Assembly: GCF_000219625.1 (NCBI RefSeq)
Contig: NC_018205.1
Coordinates: 682,001-746,000, forward strand
DNA length: 64,000 bases
Source: Zymoseptoria tritici IPO323
Taxonomy: Eukaryota; Ascomycota; Dothideomycetes; Mycosphaerellales; Mycosphaerellaceae
Direction: 5' to 3'
Under the pieces are notes generated by a model that did not search any database, had not been told where the DNA came from, and saw only the letters and a program-made list of their open reading frames with translations. Below are positions 54,716 to 64,000 of this stretch, in pieces (the stretch's first letter is position 1; each line of letters opens with the position of its first letter). A program made the position numbers and the translations under genes.

Positions 54716-57318
54716 TCTATATAACCGTCTACGCTCGCGATACGCGACTAAATAAAATAATTTTTATACGGAAGAACTTAAATAAACCTGTTCCTATCTA
54801 CTTTATTATTCTACTTTACTTTATCTCGCTCCTTCTTCTTTATTTTAATAACTTTATCTCTATACCGTATATACTACTTATAAACTACTACTCTAGTTCT
54901 CGGCCGCTAAATAATATTAACTACTACGCTACTACTATAACTACTACGCCGAACCGGACCGACTAACGACGTCCCTTAGCCTTATCGTCTACCCTAATAA
55001 GACTACCGACGACCCCGTAAAATAACCTAACCGTCTCCTCCTCCTCCTCCGCTACCGCTACCCCTAAGATAACTAAAGACGAAGTACTCGCCGAAGTCGA
55101 TTACCTTCGAGCGGAGAGGAAGAGGACTATAAATCTCCTTTAATCGAGGAATACGAACAAATAAGCCCTATTAAATTCGGGACTAGGTACCGGCAAATCT
55201 CTAGCTTCGTCGTCGTCGTCGTCGAGAAGGAAGAAGAATACGGCTTCGGCGAGTAAGAGTAAGGACGTCGAAGATTTAAATCGGAATCGTAAGGGACGTC
55301 CTCCGAGCCCTTAATAGTAGTAGCCTAGTTATAGCTACTAGGATTAGAGACCTACTTCTACCGCGTAACTACTACCTCTACCGCCGCCGCTACCGCCGTA
55401 GTACCTATAGTACTAATAATAATAATACTATATATCTAAACCCTAGTAGCCTTTATACCCTCCCTATAACGACTATTAGAACTAACATTAACTCTAATAT
55501 TAAACTTTAGTATAGTAAGAGCGATATTAGTAACGATAACGCTAGTAACGATAATACTAGTAACGATAATACTAGTAACGATAACAATATTAGGATCTTA
55601 ACGAGATAGACGTACTTATTGCCTACCTTCCCGTAATATATAGTACGCTTATTAACTTATTTATTACCTTATTTAAGTAGCTATTATAGTTAGTCTATTT
55701 ATACTAGCGGTTAGTCCTAGTAAGTAGGAGGTTTCTATTCCTCGCTTTAGGGGGATAAAGATAATAGAGAGAGTAATAATTATAGCGGTAGTATTCGAGG
55801 TAGAGATAATAGTAATAAGGGAGGACGGAGGAGGTCTAGGAGGAGAGGAAGAAAGGAGAGGAAGATAGCTAGTCGAAGAAGTAGCCGAAGTAGGTCTATA
55901 GGGAGGTAGTCCGACGGTTTAAAAGGGAACCCCGATCGAAGGAGTATACTTATATACCTATCGAAGAAGCTATTATAGCTATATTAATAACTATGTCCTC
56001 CTTAACGACTAGGATAGTCCCTAAAACGTCTCTATCTCCTTAAGACGCTACTACCTCGTCTATAGATTAATACGAAAGATACCCTCCCTCCTCGGCTACG
56101 GCTCCGGTACGATAGCGAAAACTAACTCCTTTAGCTACGCTACCTACCTCGGGTCGGCCGCCGCTACTACTACTACCTCCTTCTCGACGATTAGCCTACT
56201 AGCGAATCTCTATCGCCGTAGTAGCGATCTTACCCCTTCTTAGTATTGTCCTCCTCCCGCTTTTCTTCCGGTCTCTACCTCCTTATAATTATAACTCTCT
56301 AATCGATACCCTCCTTAACGCTACTAACTATACCTCCGCTACGCTAGAACTTCTAACGGAAACTACGAGTCGTAAGGCCGATACTTACGTATTTACCTAT
56401 AGGATAATAGAGGCCGCGGCGGAGACTATTACGGAGCTACGGAAGTATACCGCGTTTTAGTAAGCTTTCGCTAGGGAGGGATAGGGATGTCCGGATACTA
56501 TAGACTCGACTAAGACTAAGGCCGCGGACGAGAAGTATACGGATCTAGGCGTAGCGTTAGCGAGTAAATTATAGTACGTCTTTATTATATTGTTATTCCC
56601 CTTACTAAAAAGACTAACGCGCTAAATTTCTTTTAAAATAGGAACATAACTATACTCCTTAACCGCTCTTCTACTACCTCCTAGCTCGGCGCCGTAGAGT
56701 TAAAATACACCGTAGCTCGGACCTAGAAAGCCGCTCGTCGGTCTAAGATATATCGTCTACCTCTCTAACTCCGCGCCGGACTACTACCCCGCCCGACCGC
56801 CTATTATTTCTAGACCTTACTACTATCCTTCCCCGCGACTACTAGCGAATCCGTAGCCTTAAACTATAAGCTCGCCTACTTTAATACTACGCTCTTATCC
56901 CTCGTTACCTCCTAGGCCGATACTTTCGCTTAATTAGAAGAAGTAGGTAGGCGGTGTTTAGTCCGACGGGAGGATTAGATCGCTAATACCGGCACCGAGC
57001 GAGTAACGTAGGACCGCGGCTTATACTTAATAAAGGATATAAAAGTATTATATAAGTAGTTTACTCGGGAGAAGGACGTTATACTCTCTCGTAAGGTAGG
57101 TTATACTAATACCGCTACTAATTACTCGGGCCGAGAGGAGAAAATAAGGGCGCTTATAGAGAAGGCCTACGCGTAGAGACGAAGGAAGTAGAAAACGAAG
57201 AAGAGGGACTAGTAACGCGATCTTCTACTATATATAAGGGTATATAAGGTATTAGTATAGGTAAGAGGGCTATTAGAGGACGTTATAGTAGAAAAGGGAA
57301 AGAGAGAGCTAGGAAGGC

Positions 57319-57352
<34 letters not shown>

Positions 57353-57425
57353 GATAGAAGGCGATAATAGGTTCGATTAGATCGCGCCGTTAATAATACG
57401 CTAGGAGAGAGAAGGTAGATAGTTA
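54716..57425. other. heavily RIPped element DNA, family not readable
   Basis: Almost no CA or TG. Plus-strand protein-like pieces with TAG stops exist (about 56980-57240, VLSRKVGYTNTATNYSGREE). A 15-bp ACTAGTAACGATAAT-type repeat lies at 55530-55600 and a TAG run of about ten units at 57320-57350. Probably the 5' part of one or more transposons. Confidence 0.45.
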
Positions 57426-57632
<207 letters not shown>

Positions 57633-57899
57633 CTTATTAATTAGTTTAATTAGATACGTATAAGTAAAACTACGCCTACTACGATAGCTCGAAAGGAGAA
57701 GGAGGTTTAGTAGAGATATCGTATCTTAGGGGTAGAAGACTACCCTATTATCGAGACGTATAATTATAACTAGGATAACTAAGATAATAACGATAACGAC
57801 GATAATACTAATAATAATAATAACGAGTATAGGGTTAAACTACTATAGGTAACCTATCTATATATATCGTAATAGGCGTAGTAGGTAGGGTAGTATCGA

Positions 57900-57926
57900 C
57901 GGGTACGTATATAGATAAAATTATAC

Positions 57927-57972
<46 letters not shown>

Positions 57973-59900
57973 CTACCTATCTAAGGCTAAAGGGAATAGG
58001 AATATATTTTAAACATTTAAGAATATATATTACCTACTAACTCTCTATAGATCTAGTAGGCCCGCTCTACGTTATATTTTATCCCCGACCTACTAATTAT
58101 AGTATTATTAGTAAATAGCGTATTAAGCCTCCTTCTCTATTATATATTTAGAAAGAGAATATATTCTAAATAGTATAATCTAGGACTTACGAATTAAGAC
58201 ATATATATAAGACTTTAGTTAGGTCTCGTAGCTACTATACTAGTAGGAGCGTAAGTATAATATCTTTAAGATACCCTAAGTCTTATAAAACCCTCCCGTA
58301 TTAAGATATAATAGTTTACCTATAGGGATAGTAAGTTAAAGGCTACGCTTAGGGATATTAGTAGAGCTTCCCTATCTATAGACGGCTAGTAAGCGAAGAC
58401 AATAAAGGCGTTATTTATTATAATTAAGGTCTATTAGATTAATAAATACTAGACCCTTTAGGAGGAGCTCTTAGACTTTCTACTAATTACTAGAGACTAT
58501 ACCGGTTAGAACCTTAGGGAGTTAGTATACGAGGTAGTCTCTATATTTAGCTTAGATAAGAAGCTAGTTAGTATTATAACCGATAACGTATCTAATAATA
58601 GTACTATATATACTTTAATATAGGTCCGAGAGTTCTAGTACCTACTACGGCGAACTAATACTATAGTAGAGTAAATACGATCCTCTAGATACGCGCGGAC
58701 CTTACTAAGAACCTACTTATTAAGCTATCTATCTATATTTAGGATATCGACCCGGTGCTCGAGAGAGTAGAGCTACTTATAGAGAACGACTATACCCTAC
58801 TAGAGTATTTCCTATATATATTATATATTATTTAACTTATAATTAAGGCGTTATATATATACTTAAATCTCGCTCTAACGAATAATAATATCTAGGGCTA
58901 AGGCTAGACGGATATAGATTACTAATAGGGATTACGGTATTCTACTTATATTATATAAAGTAAGTCTTCTATATATAGTTAGTATCGTAGTCGGTACCTA
59001 GTTTTATATTAATAGATAATAGATCTAATAGCTATCCCTCTACGTTAACGCTAGCTCGTAATATACCGAGTAGTTCGAGATTATATAAAAAGAGATTATC
59101 GCCGGACCCCTAAAGCCGCTAGCGCGGCGCTAGGAAAAGAAGGGCTATCTTACTAAGCTACGCCGGATATTATAGAACGTATAGACCCGGTAGGATTTAA
59201 TATACTATATACTTCTAAGAGCTAGCCGACTACGATATATAATTAATACGTACGCGACTAGGATAAACGTTTAGTAGCTACGGCTCGGCGATACCGAGTA
59301 GTTATAGGTTACGTATATAATTAACCTTACGTAATCCTTTATACTTACTATAATAATACTAGGAGTAATAAAGGATATTACTATTTACCTAGTATTTAGC
59401 TTCTATAATAGGCTCTTTAAGATTATTAACCTTATAATCGATAAGCTTAAGAGGAAGACTTAGCCCTAGAAGCTAGCTATAGTCGTAGTACTTAAGGTAG
59501 CGTAGAATAAGCTCGTAAAGTACTACTCTAAGATATAGGATAAGTTTAGAGATATTTATAGTATATCTATACTACTAGATCCTCTTACGAAGAATATAGC
59601 TTTTAATATAGATACTTAGAAAGGGGAAGATAGTAGCGACAATTATAAGAAATACTATAAGAAGAAGCTTTATAAATTATTTAAGGAGAAGTACTTACTA
59701 TTAGCGGACTAAAGGGGTCGGAGGAAGAAGAGATAGAGGAAGTTTAAAGATCCTTTAAGGAACTTTACTTTAGGTAAGCTATACTACTAGAGTAGGGACG
59801 AAGATATAGAACCCGACCTATTAACCTTTATCGACGATACGGATAGAGCTAAGGAGTTAGAATATTACTTCTAGAGAGGTATAAGTTAATTTCGGTATAT
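57900..59900 (+). pseudogene. hAT-superfamily transposase, RIP-inactivated
   Basis: Plus-strand frame with stops at Trp/Gln sites. DG at 58381 followed by AKTIKAFFIIIKVY fits the D-x-W block; then EELLDFLLITRDYTG-NLREL and VYEVVSIFSLDKKLVSIITDN-VSNNS near 58480-58600 match the conserved hAT core (TGENL, TTDNASNN). The C-terminal region near 59820-59890 (DDTDRAKELEYYF) fits the start of the dimerisation domain. Termini and the 8-bp duplication typical of hAT were not found. Inactive. Confidence 0.68.
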
Positions 59901-60239
59901 AGTTAGTAATATAGTTAGTATACTAATATTATAAGGGTAGTATAACTAGGTAGTAACTAATATATATAAGTAGTCTATATACGAATGTCTATATTACCTA
60001 CCGAGTATAACGAAGGGAGGCGAAAGGGAACAAAAGGGAATATATACGCTAAGCCTCGCTTAGGGTAGCCTCGGGTCTATATCGGGTCTATATCGGGCCT
60101 AGAATAGGCCCGATTTAGGCCTAGAGTAGCGATACCCTAGTCGTTTCCTAATAGTATCCCCCCCTCCCCTAGCGGCCTATCCTTAGGTCGTAAAAGAAAA
60201 AATAGTAAAAAGAAACTTAATAATATCTCGAAGCCGACT
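59901..60239. other. RIPped DNA with GC palindromes
   Basis: Repeats of CGGGTCTATAT and GGGCCTAGAATAGGCCC near 60060-60115. Similar GGCCTA palindromes occur at 63325-63370 near the end of the second Gypsy. No gene. Confidence 0.4.
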
Positions 60240-60332
60240 AATAGGGAAGGAATCGAACCGCGGTGTTTTATATATAATCTCCGGTAGGTTAGTCCGTTTA
60301 AGCGCTACTCTAGCTAACTAGGCGCGACGAAA
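60240..60332 (-). other. tRNA-like fragment with A and B boxes
   Basis: The reverse complement has TAGCTAGAGTAG (A-box-like, 60305-60316) and GGTTCGATTCC (perfect B box, 60249-60259) at tRNA spacing, preceded by GGCGCCTAGT-type sequence. T-stem pairing is poor, so it is a degraded tRNA gene or the head of a tRNA-derived SINE rather than a working tRNA. Confidence 0.4.
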
Positions 60333-60468
60333 TTAGTTTACGTATAAAGCGCGTAATTAGTTAGAGTAAGTAGCCGCGCGTTAGTATATAAATATAGTAC
60401 CGAACGCCTCCCTAAAACGGAAATCGGTACTAAAAAGGAAGCGCTATAAGTTAGTCGAAGACGTACTA

Positions 60469-60561
60469 TTCTCTAGAGGACTCGAACCGAGGGCACTATA
60501 AGAGGAAGCTAACGGAAGGAGAAACTATTAAATAGACGCGACGACTACTAGGCTATTAGAA
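60469..60561 (-). other. second tRNA-like fragment with A and B boxes
   Basis: The reverse complement has an A box TAGCCTAGTAGT (60544-60555) and B box GGTTCGAGTCC (60478-60488), with ends TTCTAAT and AGAGAA that can pair partly. 93 nt, compatible with a long-variable-arm or intron-bearing tRNA. Same orientation as the first, about 140 bp away. Confidence 0.4.
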
Positions 60562-62361
60562 CGGAGTTAGTAGTAATCTAGTTATATATATAGGTAGAAA
60601 AAAGGGGGGGGGGTAGAGGTCCGGTTTCGTCGTCGTTATAGTTTCCGGTCCTTATAAGGGGACTAAAGAGGGGTTCGATAGTCTAAATACTATCCCTAGC
60701 CTATATCCGGCGTAGCTTAGGCCTACCGGCTATTATATCTAAGACTCGGACCGAGGAGTCTAATTATTAGGTCCTCCCTAGGTACCTACGCTATAGTATC
60801 GCCTCTTAACTACTATTATATAGTATAAATAGCCCTAAATCCGGTCTCGTAGCTACCTACCTAATACCTAAGGCTCGTAATTGTCCGTAAATTCTTCCCG
60901 TAACTCCTTATACTCGTAATATATTAGTAAATTCGAGTCCTTAATTATAGGCGTAGTCTATATATTCTTACGTATAAAACTACGCTGTTCTACTTATTCC
61001 TTCCTTCCTTCTTTATTAACCTCCTTCGCTTCCTCGTCGATACTACCGTCGACATTATTAAGCTAGCTCTAGCTTTCCTCCTCGTATCTATCTAAGAAGA
61101 CTTTCCGCGGAGAGTATTTAGTAATAGCTTCTTTCCGTTACCGCCCCTTCCCTAGTACTCTACTACGCCTCGCCGAGTTTCTACTATTATAAGCTAGTAG
61201 GGTTTCGTATATAACTATCCCGGCGGTAGTAGTAGTAGTAGTAGCCGTCCTCCGAGTAGCTTTCCCGCTATTAATAGCCCCGAGGGCTAGCGCCTTAATT
61301 AGCGTAATCGTAGCTATAATCGGCGTACTAGCTAGGAGGCCGGTAATAGTCTACCGACATCTCCTTAGGCTCCGGGGACTATACCTCGGTCGAATTCTAA
61401 TAGCTTCCTTACCTAGCGTTTAGGTATATATCTAGTCTAATTCTAGCCTACGACTAAGCTAATATAGATAGGGCCTCCTATTACTATTCCTCTAAAGGCG
61501 AAGATTCCTACGGGTCTCTATTCTCGTAAGGAGATAGCCGTAAGCGACCTTCCGCTTACTCGCGTTCCTTACCTTCCTCCTTACCTATAGCCTCGCCCTC
61601 CGGCTCGTATATTACCCTATATTAACTATATCCGTCGCCTCTAGCCTATCGGCTAATATAACCTCGTACCGTAATAGCTCCTTATTACTACCTACTACGA
61701 TATAAGGGATAATCCGAGTAGTAAGTACTCGTAGTATATTACTAATAAGTAGACCGATCGCTACTATCCTATACCGGAGGAGGCCTTCCGCGCTATAAAT
61801 ATTCTCGATTACCTATAATATACTATAAAGGATTACCTTTAGCGGAACCCTAGTATTACTATCGATAATACTACTAACGACCCTATAGAAAAGACCGACG
61901 CCGTAAAGCGCCTCCTACGCCGGACTAATACGGTTCGTAACTACGCCGCGAAGCTATACCCTTAGATTACGTCCCTAATTAAGGAGGTCTTTATCGCCGG
62001 TATAAATACTCCTACTTACGCGCGTATTCTTACGTTCTTTACTAGGGCTCCCCCCCCTACGCGTAAGTATAAGGACTTAACTTCTAAGCCTACGGAGGAG
62101 TAGTAGATAGCCTACTATCGGTCTCGTCGTACCGATATAATAGGTAAGGAGACGCGGTTTATAGCTAGTATAGGGATATCGTCGTAGTAGCTATTTAATA
62201 TCGTTACGGACGGGCCCTTCGAGCGTCTTATTATCGCGGATATAAGCCCTTATATACTCCGCCTCGTATACTATAGCTATTCGGCCTTTTAAGGGGCTAT
62301 TAGTATAGAATAGGTATAAGGCGGGGCTCTTTTAGAGGGCATTAGGGTATAATAGATAATA
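60562..62361. other. RIPped DNA, unknown element
   Basis: CA/TG-poor throughout. A G run of about ten at 60605-60615. Plus-strand protein-like reading around 61870-62290 (DAVKRLLRRTNTVRNYAAKL, later FIAGINTPTYARILTFFT) could be part of a gag-like gene. Not assignable. Confidence 0.4.
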
Positions 62362-62375
62362 TCGGTATAGTATTA

Positions 62376-63149
62376 TTTGTTTGTTTGTTTGTTTGTTTGT
62401 TCCATTTACGTCCTTTCGGAGTCCAAGACTATGTAGGACGGCTTTGCTATAAAGGCAAAGCAGTAGATCTAGTTACAATCAGATTTTTCGGTATTCTTTG
62501 ACCTTAGGGGAGACCCCGTGCCTAAGGCAATGCTAAAGGACTTTAAACAAATGCGAGACAAAGGAAATCAAACGAGTGTTGCAGCCCAAGGCTGCAGAAT
62601 TTTCGCGCCAAGCTTTTGCAGAATTTTCAGCGGATCCTTCCGCTTCGCACACACGCTGCGAATTCGAAACGTAGTGCAAATGCCGTACAAAATGCCGTGC
62701 AAAAGCAGTGCGAAAGCAGCTGTCCAACTCGCTGCCCCCTCTTATCCTTAATACGCCTTTGTGGAACTGCATGCCGCTTCCAAACGTATACAGCTACGCA
62801 GGTTGATCGCAGAGTTGTAGATTCCACCGACTGTTCTAGCTCTTTGAAGTGCACTTTTCCGTAGAGGACCCGAATCTCTAGAGGGAAAGAGGTGCGATTT
62901 CGGTTCGGATTTCGAGGAGGTGCGCGTATAGGATAGAGTGGACTGCTTCTTCTCGTTCGTAACGTAGAGGGCTGTTCGTTCGAATCGTGCCGTTGTTCTG
63001 TAGCTTGTATTTCGAGGCGGATTTCGAGAAGGATTTCGGGCGGATTTCGAGAGGTTTTCGAGGAGGTTTCTTCCAGACTGTCTTAGTTTCCCTTCCGAGG
63101 AAGGTACTTACGACGGCCACCGCGTGAAGGTGCAGTCTGTTCGGCCGTC
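62376..63149 (-). mobile_element. SINE-like retroposon, copy 2, ribozyme-headed
   Basis: A 774-bp minus-strand element flanked by a 14-bp duplication TCGGTATAGTATTA (62362-62375 and 63150-63163). Same ends as copy 1: TTTG tail at 62376, shared LINE 3' stems at 62418-62462, HDV-like ribozyme at 63074-63149. It differs internally: a shorter GTGCAAAA-type repeat, and an extra 30-nt stretch near 62855-62890. Scarcely RIPped although surrounded by fully RIPped DNA. Inserted just downstream of the second Gypsy pol relic. Confidence 0.88.
63074..63149 (-). ncRNA. HDV-like self-cleaving ribozyme, copy 2
   Basis: 76 nt, identical in all helices to copy 1 (P1 GACGGCC, P2 CAGACTG, P3 ACC, L3 TTCACGC, P4 CCTTC-CTCG-GAAGG). 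The only difference is in J4/2, CTAAG instead of CCAAG, at the position that is variable in the C-N-A-A-N pattern. The first G is again the first base after the target duplication. Confidence 0.85.
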
Positions 63150-63367
63150 TCGGTATAGTATTAAAGACTATAGCGGGGCCTAGTATATTAGACTCCTTAG
63201 TTCGGTTCTTTATTTTTAGCTATAGAGCCTTTTAATTTTTAGCGTAGAGGGTAAGGTAAAAGTATACGACCTTATCTACGAGTTCTTTTCTTTTTTAGTC
63301 GCGTAGGATACCTACCTATAGTAGTGTTCGGGCCTATTTTAGGCCTACCTTCGGCCTATAGCCGGGC

Positions 63368-64000
63368 TTACTTAATTTTAAACTCTTTAATAAGTTTACT
63401 CGCTCCTTCTATATTTTCCGCCGATATCTACTCGTTATGTTCTAGGGAGTACCCTAACTATCGTACTAGATATTCCCTCGTTTCCCGCGTATCGCCCCTT
63501 ATAGCTAGAATCCCTTCTACCTCCTAGTCGTCTTCCTTATTATCGTCAGGCTCGAGGGACTATACTAGGGGTAGTTAGTATCCCTCTCGGGCTCGATATA
63601 GCTCTAGTAGGAATACGTAGAAGATAGAGTAGAACCGCTTTATCGATAGCGGAAGGTCGAGGTAGTAGGCTTACGTCCTAATCCGTTCCGTAATATAGAA
63701 GGGCCTAAGGAACTTATTATCTAGTTTCTAATAGGGTCGCCTAGTCTTAATATTCTTCCTTAATAGTAGTACCCTATTACCGACGTTATAGAACTTCTCT
63801 ACCGTTGTCTTATCGTAGTACTTCTTCTAAAGGGTCGCTATATACTCTAGGTATTCTTTTACTTTAGTAAACTCTATCGCTCTATTCGCGAGATATTCGC
63901 GCGCGGCGTTAGCTAGCGACCTTACTTTAGACGTTAGTCCCTTCGTAGGGAAGTCCTTTTATAATACGCTATTAATAGCGCCTAAATTAGACCTATAAGC
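63368..64000 (-). pseudogene. second chromodomain Gypsy element, pol 3' end
   Basis: Minus-strand reading from the window edge: VRSLANAAREYLANRAIEFT, then KYYDKTTVEKFYNVGNRVLL with LLRKNIKTRRP, LDNKFLRPFYITERI (GPY/F-like), LDLPLSIKRFYSIFYVFLLE, a linker and a chromodomain (EVEGILAIRGDT, EYLVR-LGYSLEHNE-ISAENI), ending KIK and TAA at 63368-63370. Stops at Trp/Gln codons. Different sequence from the Gypsy at 16708-28744. The element extends beyond the window; its LTR was not identified. Confidence 0.75.

Overview
The window looks like nuclear DNA of a filamentous ascomycete (Pezizomycotina, possibly Dothideomycetes). It carries fungal element families (Tc1/mariner, chromodomain Ty3/Gypsy, a LINE, hAT, an integrase-core DDE element), a short (51 nt) GTAAGT/AG intron, and a strong repeat-induced point mutation (RIP) signature. 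In several blocks CpA and TpG are almost absent while CpG is kept, and TAG replaces CAG or TGG codons throughout element genes. No bacterial operons, rRNA or CRISPR were seen.

Layout. (1) 1-10472: old genic DNA of near-normal composition, mostly decayed gene pieces. The clearest are an FHA plus protein-kinase pseudogene (881-2644, minus) and a chromo-like ORF with one in-frame TAG (4422-5012, plus). (2) 10473-13842: a complete Tc1/mariner-type element with 34-bp inverted repeats, TA duplication, subterminal hairpins, a transposase and a convergent accessory gene, both RIP-damaged. (3) 13845-14453: about 0.6 kb of host sequence. (4) 14454-37992: a 23.5-kb nest. Its shell is a roughly 5.4-kb DNA transposon with 42-bp TIRs, an integrase-core (rve-like) transposase and at least two more genes. 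Into it inserted a chromodomain Ty3/Gypsy element (16708-28744, with an antisense ORF), a 0.76-kb SINE-like retroposon (30300-31060) and a LINE (32703-37975). A 5'-truncated copy of the same LINE (19299-22855) sits in the Gypsy RT. Target duplications are visible for every insertion, and reading frames rejoin when elements are mentally removed. The nest interrupts a host minus-strand ORF. (5) 37993-54530: more decayed genic DNA with minisatellites. (6) 54531-64000: a second heavily RIPped block with a hAT transposase relic, a 69-unit TAG array, tRNA-like fragments, a second SINE-like copy (62376-63149) and the 3' end of another chromodomain Gypsy element running off the window.

The most notable observation is at the 5' ends of both SINE-like copies. 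The first 76 nt fold as an HDV-like self-cleaving ribozyme (7-bp P1, 7-bp P2, 3-bp P3 with a canonical-looking L3, a P4 hairpin, and C-N-A-A-G in J4/2). The predicted cleavage site coincides with the element boundary defined independently by the target duplications. Their 3' ends share about 200 nt, including two stem-loops and a TTTG-type tail, with the autonomous LINE. This suggests a ribozyme-headed retroposon mobilised by that LINE.

Limits: many genic ORFs outside the elements were not recognised; strand and starts are uncertain there. Family calls for elements rest on motifs read by eye through RIP-generated stops, not on database searches.
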